A stretch of 13,829 nucleotides of DNA from CAYMLQ01 sp964390795 (GTDB lineage: Bacteria > Verrucomicrobiota > Kiritimatiellia > RFP12 > UBA1067): assembly GCA_964390795.1 (NCBI GenBank), contig CAYMLQ010000126.1:1-13829 (forward strand). The letters are read 5' to 3'. The position numbers were made by a program, and so were the translations under genes. The notes below the pieces were generated by a model, which saw only the letters and a program-made list of their open reading frames with translations, was not told the origin of the DNA and did not search any database. Shown in pieces: positions 1-7,457 of this stretch. How positions within the stretch are numbered: position 1 is the stretch's first letter; every line of letters starts with the position of its first letter.

Positions 1-442
1 ATGGGAGATAGTTACCTTTGGTTCCGTTGTATTTTCCGAAAAACTTGGGCGCGATGGCGTGATGGTCCCCGCTGATTCCGTTTGCCCACAACACGTCATG
101 CCCCATCTCATGCGTCAGCGTGTCGATGCGGGCGCGGCTGTCTGGCAGCATGACCACGCCGGGAGCAGCGCGGCCCCAAGCGTCCCCGTCCACAGTGGAG
201 ATGACGCCGTGCCCATTTTCCACGCGCACCGTGGGCAGGGCTTTGACGGTCAGCCGCCGCTTCGTCAGGTCATACTCCAGCGGTCGTTTCAACTCCGCAG
301 ACAGTTCGCGGGTCGCCGTCACAATGGAGTTGTGTGTGTGGCCCTCCCACTGGGGCGGGCCGGAGTATCCGCCGCGTGATCCGCCGCCCGACTTGCAGGC
401 GGCGATGGTGAGCAGCAGGACGGCGAGCAGGGCGCGGGTCAT
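1..442 (-). CDS. Lipoprotein with HExxH zinc-protease motif (partial, C-terminus beyond window)
   Basis: The frame opens at ATG 442 and stays open to position 1, giving 147 visible residues; the rest lies outside the window. Seen: a short basic start, a hydrophobic stretch and a lipobox I-A-A-C with Cys16, followed by a Gly/Ser-rich linker, which is a classic lipoprotein signal. Residues 111-115 read HEMGH, preceded by a hydrophobic strand (GVVMLPD) and TLT, as in the edge strand and active-site helix of zincin metallopeptidases. A GDHH cluster at 125-128 could supply another ligand. The start overlaps the upstream stop as ATGA, so the gene belongs to the late operon. Inference: a membrane-anchored or virion-associated metallopeptidase, perhaps acting on the envelope or on phage proteins. 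The family is not recognised and the third zinc ligand is unproven. Confidence 0.72.
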   Translation of the reverse strand, partial: MTRALLAVLLLTIAACKSGGGSRGGYSGPPQWEGHTHNSIVTATRELSAELKRPLEYDLTKRRLTVKALPTVRVENGHGVISTVDGDAWGRAAPGVVMLPDSRARIDTLTHEMGHDVLWANGISGDHHAIAPKFFGKYNGTKGNYLP

Positions 443-828
443 GGCAGGGCCTCCGGTTCGGGATACCACCCCGCCGCCTGCGCCTGTTCGGGCGTGAGCA
501 GATGCGCGGCGAGAGTCGGCGGCAAGGCTTGCAACACGTCCACCCGCCCGCCCTTGTGCCAATGCAGCAGCGCGTGCAGGGCATCCGCTTCGGTGTCGCC
601 AACGATGGGGCGCAAGGCACCGACAAACTGCGCAATCGCCGTGTCCGCTTGCGGATGTATGGGCTGCGTGTCGCCGGGGGTCAGGGTGAGGGCATGCTGT
701 CCCGTTGTCGGATGCGTGATCCAGCCGCAATAGTAGCGGGTCGCGTTGCTCTCCGCGTCGGGGCGGGAGAGTGCCCATATCGCGGCGGATACGGCTTGCG
801 GGGGAAGGTTGGAGAGTGGGAGGATCAT
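439..828 (-). CDS. Hypothetical late protein, 129 residues
   Basis: ATG at 828 shares one base with the stop of the adhesin gene upstream (TGATG). The stop overlaps the lipoprotein start (ATGA). The protein starts MILPLSNLPPQAV and has a central stretch with Trp, Tyr and Cys (YYCGWITHP). The C-terminal half is Ala/Leu-rich and likely helical, with LTPEQAQAAGWYPEPEALP at the end. No signal peptide or transmembrane segment is evident. Tight coupling on both sides supports a real gene. Its place directly after the receptor-binding genes is where phages often carry fibre chaperones or host-specific accessory proteins, but nothing in the sequence proves either. I do not recognise the family. Confidence 0.75.
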   Translation of the reverse strand: MILPLSNLPPQAVSAAIWALSRPDAESNATRYYCGWITHPTTGQHALTLTPGDTQPIHPQADTAIAQFVGALRPIVGDTEADALHALLHWHKGGRVDVLQALPPTLAAHLLTPEQAQAAGWYPEPEALP

Positions 829-1700
829 CAGTATATCCCCAGGTAAGCGTTAATGTTGGCTTCAATCCCGGCGCGGCTTGGATGCTCGCCTGTCGTGGTG
901 AGCGTGTAGCGAATCAATTCTGTCTTTTTGATGTCGGATTGAGCAAACGCTGAGTTAACGTTGCCAATCCAGACGCTTGTAAATGACATAAAGTTTTCAT
1001 TCCTATCCGCAACGTTGACTGTTGCGGTTCCGCTGCCGTTAAGAAACGTTTTGACACGCGTCCTGTCCGCGTAGTCGTAGCGCAAATACTGTTGCGCCAG
1101 TGTCAAAGCCGCGCCATCTGCGACAGAGTTCCCTCCAGTGCGAAGCGTTGCTGTACGCACTGACCGCGATATGCCATTGTGAGCGGAAAGAAATCCTCTG
1201 TTAAAATCAGCGTCCTCAATAATAGGAAAGTTACCAGATGCAGCCAACTCATAAGCCGAAAACGCCTGCACGTTTTGCGCGTCAACGGCGTAGTAAGGCG
1301 CGGCGGCGAGGTAATGTCCGATAGCCCCCCCGCTCGCGTCGATGAACCGCACACACGGCTTGCCCGTCTCGCCAGTCTCCAGCACGCCCGCGTTGACGAT
1401 GCGCGGCTGGTTTGCTGCGGTGGATTGCGTTGCGTTGCGGGTGTTGCCGGACTGGTCGTACCACGTCACGACAAACCCATTGCCCGCCCCCGTCCATGTG
1501 GTGAGCGTCCCGTCCGTGATTTGCGCGGCGGTGAAGTCCGATTCCGCGTTGTCCGACGAACGCCGCACCCGCACCACGGCGGATGCAAGCCACGATGCGC
1601 GAAGTGCGCGCAACGAGTACGCCGCCGCCGCGCCGGGGTACAGGTCTAGCAACCCGACGAATCGGCGGCGAGAGCTTGCGATGGTGGCGAGCATGTCCAT
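828..1700 (-). CDS. Putative tail adhesin with concanavalin-like (arabinofuranosidase-B-type) domain
   Basis: The 290-residue protein starts at ATG 1700, which overlaps the tail fibre stop (TAATG). The frame stays open upstream, but that part is only a shadow of the fibre gene. After a short helical N-terminus, residues about 20-100 carry LYPGAAAAYSLRAL, VVRVRRSSDNAESDF, GNGFVVTWYDQSGNTRNATQ and ANQPRIV. This pattern recalls the N-terminal jelly-roll of fungal alpha-L-arabinofuranosidase B and related phage tail proteins (family assignment from memory). The rest is beta-rich and Asn/Thr/Ser-rich to the C-terminus. Inference: a carbohydrate-binding tail component acting with the fibre encoded just upstream. 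Whether it hydrolyses glycans is unknown; no catalytic residue can be assigned with confidence. Confidence 0.8.
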   Translation of the reverse strand: MDMLATIASSRRRFVGLLDLYPGAAAAYSLRALRASWLASAVVRVRRSSDNAESDFTAAQITDGTLTTWTGAGNGFVVTWYDQSGNTRNATQSTAANQPRIVNAGVLETGETGKPCVRFIDASGGAIGHYLAAAPYYAVDAQNVQAFSAYELAASGNFPIIEDADFNRGFLSAHNGISRSVRTATLRTGGNSVADGAALTLAQQYLRYDYADRTRVKTFLNGSGTATVNVADRNENFMSFTSVWIGNVNSAFAQSDIKKTELIRYTLTTTGEHPSRAGIEANINAYLGIY

Positions 1701-3397
1701 TACACGAAATCCCACACGTCGGTTGTTGCCGTCCGCCGCAGCGCGAACGTGGAATGTTGCGGGAGGGTGGTGATCGCCGCCGCGTTGTTGACCGTTACGC
1801 CGCTGCCCAGTGTCAGCGCGGCGGGGCTGACAGTCGTGACGCGGAAGTACACGGTGTCGCCGTCCTCGAACGCCGTGGTAGAGTTGGCCGGGACCGTGAT
1901 GGTGCAAGCCCCGGCATTGGTGAGGCGCACAAACTGCCCCACGTCAGCGCGGCCAATCGTGCGTGTCGTGCCGCTCTCGGTGATCGTGCCGGATGGGGAG
2001 CGGAGAACGCGGGTCAGCCACGCGCCGGAATGATAGACCCGCAAAATGAGCGTGCCGGATACCGCGTACCCAATCCCGCCCACCGTCTGCGTGCCGTTGA
2101 CGACGCGCACCACAAACCCGCGCCCGTCGGCGGGTGTCGGGTCGGTGTAGGTCGCGGCGGCGGTGCCGTGGTAGACGGTATCGAGGACCGCCGTAATGCT
2201 GCCACTGTTGACAACGGGAGTCCGCTGCCCTTCGATGGAAGTGCGAAAATCCGCCGCCGTTGGGCTGGTGACGTTCTTGCTCGCGTCCAGTGCCAGCGGG
2301 CGGGAGGCGGTGAGCTGGTTGAGCGCAACGCCTGTGCTGGCAACCGTCGCGTGTGTGGTCCCCGCGCTGTCTTGCAGGGCGATGCCGCCAGCACCGAGGG
2401 CGCGGGCGATGCCTGTGCGGAGAGTTAAAAACCATCCCACAAGCCACGGGATGCCTTCACTACCAAGGCTTTTCGGGTCGAGAAGGTCGCTTGTCAAGTT
2501 GGTGTTTATAGCGTCAACGTTCTGCGTTGCAATGGTTCCAAGCCCCAAACCTATACGCGCTGCTGATTGCGTTGTTCCGCCAGTGCCGCCGCTTGAAACG
2601 GCGATGGCTGTGGAAAATGTTTTCGTTCCGGCAATCGTCTGATTCCCGGTTAGCTTCACCACGGCGTTATCGTTGGCCTTTGCCCCAAGCGCCGCCGCAA
2701 TCGCCGTGCCTGCCGGGTTGACGTCCGCTGCCGTGCCGCCGACTGCCAGCGCCCCGATGTTGGCCGGGGTGATCGCGTCCGTGCCGCCCGTCGCGTGCGT
2801 CGAGGCGTGCGCGGTCGGCGTGCGGGAGTCGGAGAGGCGAGCGTCGTTGCCTTGCGCTGCGGTTCCTGCGCTGTTGCCATAGGCCACAGCGTGCGTGTTG
2901 CTGCCGTCCGCGTTGACGGTGTTGGTTATGCCTGTGCCGGGGCGCACGGGGCCGTGGGTGGCGGTGTTTGCGTAGCCGGTGTACTCGCTCCAGTTGATCT
3001 CCGAGCCGGGGGGTGGCGTTGCGCCTCCGGTCAGCTTCTCGACTACCTTCAGCCGCAGCAGCTGGCTGCACGATTCCTTGGCGTCGGCATCGGTCAGCAG
3101 GATTTGCCCGTCGATGGCGCCCACCAGGTTCAACTTGGCCGCCGGGATCTCGATCTTCCACCAGCCAGCGGCCTCGTCTTCCGCCTCGCCGGCACAGGTT
3201 TGCGCCCATGGGGTGCCGTCGTCGTCTCCGGACAGGTGCAGCTCGATGCTGGCTCCGGTGGTGTTTTCGGGTGACGGGCCGCGCGTGATGCGGAGGCGTA
3301 GCAGGGCATCGGTGCCAGCCACAAGGGTGCGGCGTAGGACATCGATGGGGGCGTTGAGGTCGATCTTTTCGATCAGATGCGGGCGATTGTCTGGCAT
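1700..3397 (-). CDS. Tail fibre protein
   Basis: About 565 residues. Residues 1-120 form a compact domain (DVLRRTLVAGTDALLRLRI ... WKIEIPAAKL ... QLLRLKVVEKL) that resembles baseplate-attachment N-terminal domains of fibres. After a PPPG linker come motifs typical of phage fibres: GTAAQGNDARLSDSRTPTAH, HASTHATGGTDAITPANIGA, then TIAGTKTFS and SSGGTGGTTQSAARIGLGLG. The C-terminal third is Gly/Thr/Val-rich beta structure. No C-terminal peptidase or chaperone domain is seen. Start choice: ATG 3397 is taken. A GTG at 3412 in the same frame would add five residues, but it lies inside dispersed repeat E, and neither start has a clear Shine-Dalgarno sequence. The downstream adhesin gene is coupled through TAATG. 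Confidence 0.9.
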   Translation of the reverse strand: MPDNRPHLIEKIDLNAPIDVLRRTLVAGTDALLRLRITRGPSPENTTGASIELHLSGDDDGTPWAQTCAGEAEDEAAGWWKIEIPAAKLNLVGAIDGQILLTDADAKESCSQLLRLKVVEKLTGGATPPPGSEINWSEYTGYANTATHGPVRPGTGITNTVNADGSNTHAVAYGNSAGTAAQGNDARLSDSRTPTAHASTHATGGTDAITPANIGALAVGGTAADVNPAGTAIAAALGAKANDNAVVKLTGNQTIAGTKTFSTAIAVSSGGTGGTTQSAARIGLGLGTIATQNVDAINTNLTSDLLDPKSLGSEGIPWLVGWFLTLRTGIARALGAGGIALQDSAGTTHATVASTGVALNQLTASRPLALDASKNVTSPTAADFRTSIEGQRTPVVNSGSITAVLDTVYHGTAAATYTDPTPADGRGFVVRVVNGTQTVGGIGYAVSGTLILRVYHSGAWLTRVLRSPSGTITESGTTRTIGRADVGQFVRLTNAGACTITVPANSTTAFEDGDTVYFRVTTVSPAALTLGSGVTVNNAAAITTLPQHSTFALRRTATTDVWDFV

Positions 3398-3405
3398 GGC
3401 GTAAT

Positions 3406-3420
3406 TGGCCACGCGATCAA
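3406..3420 (-). repeat. Dispersed 15-bp repeat, copy E
   Basis: On the minus strand this reads TTGATCGCGTGGCCA, identical to copy A. Its TGA is the stop of the 82-residue Cys protein, and its GTG is the alternative fibre start. It lies 8 bases before the fibre ATG, where a ribosome-binding site would normally be. Confidence 0.8.
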
Positions 3421-3665
3421 TCGCCGTTCAACTTCATCGCCCGCCGCTTGCATCCGCCGCATGGCGGGATTCCCACGGCGCGGGTAGCGTTGGCGATTCG
3501 CGTGCCGAGGCGGAGCTTCTGGAGCGCGGTCTTTGCCGGGGGCCATTCGCCAAAGGCGGTGTTGTAGAGACAGATGCGGCACACGCCAAACGAGACGGCG
3601 CGGGCATTCAGGCCGCACTTGCCGCCGTCGGGTGAGTCTATGGGGCTCCAGTGTTGGCAGGTCAT
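3417..3665 (-). CDS. Small six-cysteine protein, putative metal-binding
   Basis: The 82-residue protein starts at ATG 3665, overlapping the upstream stop (ATGA). Cysteines are at 3, 17, 29, 32, 69 and 72, including two CxxC pairs (CRIC and CGGC). The N-terminus (CQHWSPIDSPDGGKCG) and C-terminus (IPPCGGCKRRAMKLN) resemble two ends of short phage-encoded Cys proteins I have seen annotated only as hypothetical. The middle (TALQKLRLGTRIANATRAVG) looks helical and basic. Inference: zinc or iron-sulfur binding; role unknown. It lies between tail-tip genes and the fibre, in the same transcript. Its stop codon is the TGA inside repeat E. Confidence 0.78.
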   Translation of the reverse strand: MTCQHWSPIDSPDGGKCGLNARAVSFGVCRICLYNTAFGEWPPAKTALQKLRLGTRIANATRAVGIPPCGGCKRRAMKLNGD

Positions 3666-4243
3666 GATAAATTAAGCTCACGATATGTGCGAGACGAATT
3701 AGAAGAATCAGAGACGCATACGTCAAATCTGTAATCACCTGCCGGAGTTGCGCCTGTAAATTTTGAAGCGTACTCAGAGCCTTCGCCCCGTGATGCCTTC
3801 CACTTGCAATCAAAGGTGGAGTCCAAGGTGATTCCAATGTCTTCCGATGATACGGAATACCAATCGCCCCATGTGCTTGTGGCGGTGTCCCAATCACGCC
3901 GCTCCAAAGGAAGCTCGGCTGTAGTAAAACCGTCACCACTCCCCCAAAAGCACCCGCCTGTAGCGGTGACCGTGACATGCAAGGAACTCATTCGCCTTTG
4001 GTGCTTTGAAGTTACCGATCCAACGCACCCCGTGGAGTCATAACTTGTTATCTCCTCGAAAAACGCAGTTAGCACATATGACTCTAAAAGCCCCCCGCAA
4101 GGCCAGCTCGTAGCGGGGTCTGATGCACAAGGACATTCGCACGGCGCAGGGCAGCAGCACTCTTCAACATCCGCCGCGCTGTAGATCGCCGGAACGCCTC
4201 CAGACAGTGGAAACTTGCCGCCAAAGAGAACGATGGGCTGCAT
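3662..4243 (-). CDS. Putative tail-tip protein with cysteine cluster
   Basis: The 193-residue protein starts at ATG 4243. GGAG lies 8 bases before it and overlaps the upstream stop codon, which favours this start over one nine codons earlier. After a hydrophobic N-terminus (PIVLFGGKFPLSGGVPAIYS), residues 27-49 hold seven cysteines (29, 30, 31, 35, 37, 39, 49) in ECCCPAPCECPCASDP plus a later WPC. The remainder is rich in Ser, Thr, Trp and Gly with predicted beta character (GCFWGSGDGF, WDTATSTWGDWYSV). No enzyme motif is seen. Its place between the tape measure and the fibre suggests a tail-tip or fibre-attachment role; the cluster could bind metal or form disulfides. Family not recognised. 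Confidence 0.78.
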   Translation of the reverse strand: MQPIVLFGGKFPLSGGVPAIYSAADVEECCCPAPCECPCASDPATSWPCGGLLESYVLTAFFEEITSYDSTGCVGSVTSKHQRRMSSLHVTVTATGGCFWGSGDGFTTAELPLERRDWDTATSTWGDWYSVSSEDIGITLDSTFDCKWKASRGEGSEYASKFTGATPAGDYRFDVCVSDSSNSSRTYRELNLS

Positions 4244-4248
4244 GTCGG

Positions 4249-4935
4249 TTACTCCGGTGGCTCGGGGCAAGGCGGATCGTCAACCGTCTCGATCCAGTCC
4301 ACAACGCTTTCATCGCTGACAAGCACATGGATGCCCTCGGCGGGTCCGTATAGGATCGGCGGGAGGTTGTAGTTCAGCGGTGTGAAAAGGCTCTGCGTGA
4401 TCGCCACCAGTTCGCCGTCTGCGGCCTCGATGCTGCCCACCTGCACATAAACATCCCCGTCCGTCTGCGCCGACACGTCCAGCGTGTCAGCAGGCAAGGA
4501 CGCGCCGGAGCCCATAACAGCTGCTGAAACGGCCCACACTTTGAAATAAGGCGTCCACTCGATCAGCTCGATGGACACCTTGGCCCACACCAGCGTCGTG
4601 GCGTCGTCCGTGACGGTCAGCGGGGAGAGCGTGACGATGAGGTTTGCCGGGTTGCCGCTGCTGGCTGCAACGCCGGAAACAAGCCCTGGGGTCATGTTGA
4701 CGATCAGGCCGGGGGCGTCGGCTGTCTTTTGGTACAACTTCCAGGGGTGGTCGGCGAATGTGGTCGTGGAAATCGGAGTGCGGAGCAGGATGCCTTTTTT
4801 CAAGACGGTCACGTCCCCGCCGTCAAAAGACAGGCCGTTGAGCGCCGTCCCGATGGCGTTGAGCTGCTCGACAAAGGGCGACATGAACCGAGGCCCGCGA
4901 AGGTCTGTTCGGAAGAAGAAGTTCTGCGTCTTCAT
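4249..4935 (-). CDS. Putative minor tail protein
   Basis: The 228-residue protein starts at ATG 4935, which overlaps the preceding stop (ATGA); the longer open frame upstream is a shadow. The N-terminus reads MKTQNFFFRTDLRGPRF, then MSPFVEQLNAIGTALNGL, a helical stretch. After that the protein is mostly short beta-like segments (VTVLKKGILLRTP, NLIVTLSPLTVTDDATTLVW, KVSIELIEWTPYFKVW) and an acidic tail ending CPEPPE. There is no signal peptide, transmembrane helix or enzyme motif. Its order after the tape measure is where distal tail and baseplate genes sit in siphoviruses, so a tail-tip structural role is inferred from position only. Confidence 0.75.
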   Translation of the reverse strand: MKTQNFFFRTDLRGPRFMSPFVEQLNAIGTALNGLSFDGGDVTVLKKGILLRTPISTTTFADHPWKLYQKTADAPGLIVNMTPGLVSGVAASSGNPANLIVTLSPLTVTDDATTLVWAKVSIELIEWTPYFKVWAVSAAVMGSGASLPADTLDVSAQTDGDVYVQVGSIEAADGELVAITQSLFTPLNYNLPPILYGPAEGIHVLVSDESVVDWIETVDDPPCPEPPE

Positions 4936-5294
4936 GGGGCTGTTTCCAGGCTCACATCGGTCCAGTCGGTGTACATGATCCACGTCTGAACACGCTCCAC
5001 AGCGTCAGTTCCAGCTGGCCCGATTTGCCGGATATCGTCAGACGTGCAGATCCAATCCAGGCCTGTTTCACCCGCTCCTGTCAGAGTCAATGCGCCTGTG
5101 TAGGCATCCGGAGCCGTGCTGGTGACGGTGCCGATGTCAGTAGGCTTCACCCCGGTGGCCCCGGTGTAGATTTTCCGGCGGGTAAAGGTTCGGATGCCTC
5201 GTGCCTGAATCTGGTTCGCGTCAGCGGGTGACGTGCGGAATTCGACGGAATCCGGGGAGTCGACAAAAAGCCAGTTGGAGCTTACTTCAGCCAT
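4932..5294 (-). CDS. Putative tail-tip protein, 120 residues
   Basis: ATG 5294 shares a base with the tape measure stop (TAATG), and the end overlaps the next gene (ATGA). The sequence begins MAEVSSNWLFVDSPDSVEF and contains TFTRRKIYTGATGVKPTD, Thr/Ala-rich beta-like segments (ALTLTGAGETGLDWICTSDD) and a Trp-rich C-terminus (VQTWIMYTDWTDVSLE). There is no recognised domain. Being locked between the tape measure and another tail-like gene by overlaps, it is almost certainly expressed with them. A role in the tail tip is inferred from position alone. Confidence 0.75.
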   Translation of the reverse strand: MAEVSSNWLFVDSPDSVEFRTSPADANQIQARGIRTFTRRKIYTGATGVKPTDIGTVTSTAPDAYTGALTLTGAGETGLDWICTSDDIRQIGPAGTDAVERVQTWIMYTDWTDVSLETAP

Positions 5295-6754
5295 TATCGT
5301 GCCTCCGGACGAAGTTCTTTGACGGTTACAACCATGGGCCGCCCATCGGTTCCGAGTTCAGCCCCTGGGCCAACGCCGAAGCCTTTTCGCTTGTCATCCA
5401 TGGGGGTGAAGATTTCTCCCAGTCCAATGGACTCGCCCCCGCCTTTCACGCGGGCGCTGATGGCCGATTCGCCAGAGCTGATAGGGGTCGCGCTACGTTG
5501 CGACATACGTCCTTGAATTTCAGCCATGTGCGCGTTGATCGAACGCCTTGAGTCCTCGTTCATGCTCTCAACGGTGATCGCGTTTTGCCGTCCTGAAACG
5601 TTGCTTAAAGCCCGTTCAAGGTTGCCACCCCTCATGGGCGGCGGAGCAGATCCACGGTAAATCTCGTTCCCGCTCGAATCCGTCTCAACGAACTCGTTCA
5701 GTCTGGGGTCGTTTCCACGCATGAATGCCGGCACGCTGTCGTGAATCATCCCTGCTGCTGAGACGAACATGTTGTGGATAGCCGGGCGCAAGACATTGAT
5801 CATGGCCGCTGCGGCGTCTTTGAATGCCGCAGAAACCACCATACCCATATCCTGAAACGCCTGTTTCCGTTTTTCCCCGCCTTCCAACACGTCGCCCAGC
5901 ACCCCGCCCAGTACCCGGACGGCATCGGCGCTCTTCTGTGCCCACGCCTCGATTGTGCCGTTGCTGCGCAGTTCGTCGATACGGGCAATGACATCGCGCA
6001 GGCCGCCCTTTGCCAGCCCCATAAACGCCTTGCCGAAGTCAGCCAGGGCGAGGGACCAGTTGTCTTTCAGGGTGGAAATCAGGCCGTTTCCGGTCTGGGA
6101 AAGTTCGTCCATGCCGCCGCTGAATTCACCGAGGCGGTTTTGCAGGAGGGCAAATACCCGCGTTGCGGAGCCTCCGGACTTCTGCAATTCCTCCATCTGC
6201 TGACGGACCTTGGGGGTCATTATCCCCATTTCCTGCAGGCGCATAGCGGCCTCGCCGAAGGGTTGCCCGCCCTTGATCGAGGCGTAAGCCCTGCCCACCC
6301 AGAACGCGACCTCCTGGATGTTCTGGCCCACAGCCGCGGACGCGTCGCCAATGTCCCGCAGGGAGTCAGCACCGCCCATAGCGCCGTCCGTGAAGACGTG
6401 CAACTGCCTCGATGCGGCGGCGATGTCTGGCAGCTCGAAGGGGGTTGCGGCGGAGAAGTCGGACAGCTCTTTTAGGCGCTTCTTGGCGGCCTCGGTGGAG
6501 CCAAGCAGCACCTTGAACTGCGTCTCGACGGTCTCCATGTCGAAGGCTTTTTTCAGCGTCAAGCCGAGGCCTCCCACCAGCCCACCGCCCATCAGCAGGG
6601 ATGGCAGGGAAAACACCTTCTTGAAGACGCTCCCGATGCCTCCGGCGATGCCAGAGACTACCCGGCCAAAGCCGCGAAAGGCGGCAGCGCCACGGTCCAG
6701 TACGCCCCGGATGTTGTCCCGCAGAATGATCGACCACCGTACTTCCTTGCTCAT
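5294..6754 (-). CDS. Tape measure protein
   Basis: 486 residues. ATG 6754 overlaps the upstream stop (ATGA) and GGAGG lies 7 bases before it. Residues 25-70 are Gly-rich and hydrophobic (FGRVVSGIAGGIGSVFKKVF, LLMGGGLVGGLGLTL), a possible membrane-inserting segment. Residues about 72-185 match the tape measure N-terminal domain known from many siphophages: VETQFKVLLGSTEAAKKRL, LSDFSAATPFELPDIAAASR, VGRAYASIKGGQPFGEAAMR, LQEMGIMT. Later parts are helical with a second Ala-rich hydrophobic region, then a Ser/Gly-rich C-terminus. It spans the tail lumen and sets tail length. It is short for the family, which implies a short tail, roughly 70 nm if the usual 0.15 nm per residue holds. No lysozyme or peptidase domain is seen. 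Confidence 0.92.
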   Translation of the reverse strand: MSKEVRWSIILRDNIRGVLDRGAAAFRGFGRVVSGIAGGIGSVFKKVFSLPSLLMGGGLVGGLGLTLKKAFDMETVETQFKVLLGSTEAAKKRLKELSDFSAATPFELPDIAAASRQLHVFTDGAMGGADSLRDIGDASAAVGQNIQEVAFWVGRAYASIKGGQPFGEAAMRLQEMGIMTPKVRQQMEELQKSGGSATRVFALLQNRLGEFSGGMDELSQTGNGLISTLKDNWSLALADFGKAFMGLAKGGLRDVIARIDELRSNGTIEAWAQKSADAVRVLGGVLGDVLEGGEKRKQAFQDMGMVVSAAFKDAAAAMINVLRPAIHNMFVSAAGMIHDSVPAFMRGNDPRLNEFVETDSSGNEIYRGSAPPPMRGGNLERALSNVSGRQNAITVESMNEDSRRSINAHMAEIQGRMSQRSATPISSGESAISARVKGGGESIGLGEIFTPMDDKRKGFGVGPGAELGTDGRPMVVTVKELRPEAR

Positions 6755-7449
6755 TTCCGGGCCTCCAGAATAGCTCGCAGTTCGGTTTCGGCCTCTCGGA
6801 AATCACGCAGGGCGCGGATGCTGGGGGCGTCAGGGTCCGGCGCGTGCCCGGTTTCGTCGGGGTGCTGGGTCAGAAGCAGGATGATCTCCTCCTCCGGGCA
6901 TCGCCACACGAGGTCTTCCACGCTGCGGCCCGTCTGCACGGCCAGCTCCTTGATCCAACGCGACAGGTCCGACTTCGGGCGGGTGCGTCCGTCCGCACGG
7001 GAGTAGAGGGCCGCCACTGTCAGGTGCAGCTTCTCGATGGCGGCAAGGATCGCATCCTCTGGGATGCAGAGGGTACGGCCCCACTTCTCGACGGCTTTGC
7101 GGATTGCGCGTTTGTCTCCGGCGATGTTCCAGAGCAGCTCCGGTTCACGGGAATGCGCCATGCACCAGGCATAGGCGATGTTGACGAACGAGACATCATC
7201 CCGGAAGGGTGTCAGGATTTCGCGCTTGTAGAACTCCTTGGCGCCATGCGAGAGGCGGAACAGCACCACGTCGCCCACGCGCACGGATGGCATCAGCAGG
7301 GCCTCGCACGCGGGGGAGGATTCCGCGTCGAGGGTGCGTTCTGCTAGCTCCACAAGGCCGTGGATATGCTCGTAATCTGATACGGGGTCCAGCGTGATGC
7401 CCGTCTCCCGCTGAAGCCTCCGCAATGTGTCTTGCGCGAGGTCGTTCAT
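6751..7449 (-). CDS. Putative tail assembly chaperone
   Basis: The 232-residue protein starts at ATG 7449, 8 bases after the tail tube stop, without a clear Shine-Dalgarno sequence. The sequence is mainly helical and charged (TLRRLQRETGITLDP, VELAERTLDA, AIRKAVEKWG, RALRDFREAETELRAILEA). It includes VGDVVLFRLSHGAKEFYKRE and EDLVWRCPEEEIILLLTQHP. No catalytic motif is seen. In siphoviruses the gene between the tail tube and tape measure usually encodes the chaperone that coats the tape measure, and that is the only basis for this call. Many such loci make a second product by a programmed frameshift. Here the tape measure starts exactly at this gene's stop and I see no separate second ORF, so any frameshift product would be short. 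Confidence 0.7.
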   Translation of the reverse strand: MNDLAQDTLRRLQRETGITLDPVSDYEHIHGLVELAERTLDAESSPACEALLMPSVRVGDVVLFRLSHGAKEFYKREILTPFRDDVSFVNIAYAWCMAHSREPELLWNIAGDKRAIRKAVEKWGRTLCIPEDAILAAIEKLHLTVAALYSRADGRTRPKSDLSRWIKELAVQTGRSVEDLVWRCPEEEIILLLTQHPDETGHAPDPDAPSIRALRDFREAETELRAILEARK

Positions 7450-7457
7450 GGGTGGGC

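Noticed and set aside
1701..1907. N-terminal extension of the adhesin reading frame
   Set aside because: It lies wholly within the fibre coding sequence, is His/Arg-rich shadow sequence, and the ATG at 1700 forms a normal TAATG junction.
1583..2428. 281-codon plus-strand open frame opposite the tail fibre
   Set aside because: Arg/Gly/Ala-rich shadow of the fibre coding frame, without a domain.
5774..6475. 233-codon plus-strand open frame opposite the tape measure gene
   Set aside because: Shadow of a clear tape measure domain; no start signal and no recognisable motif.
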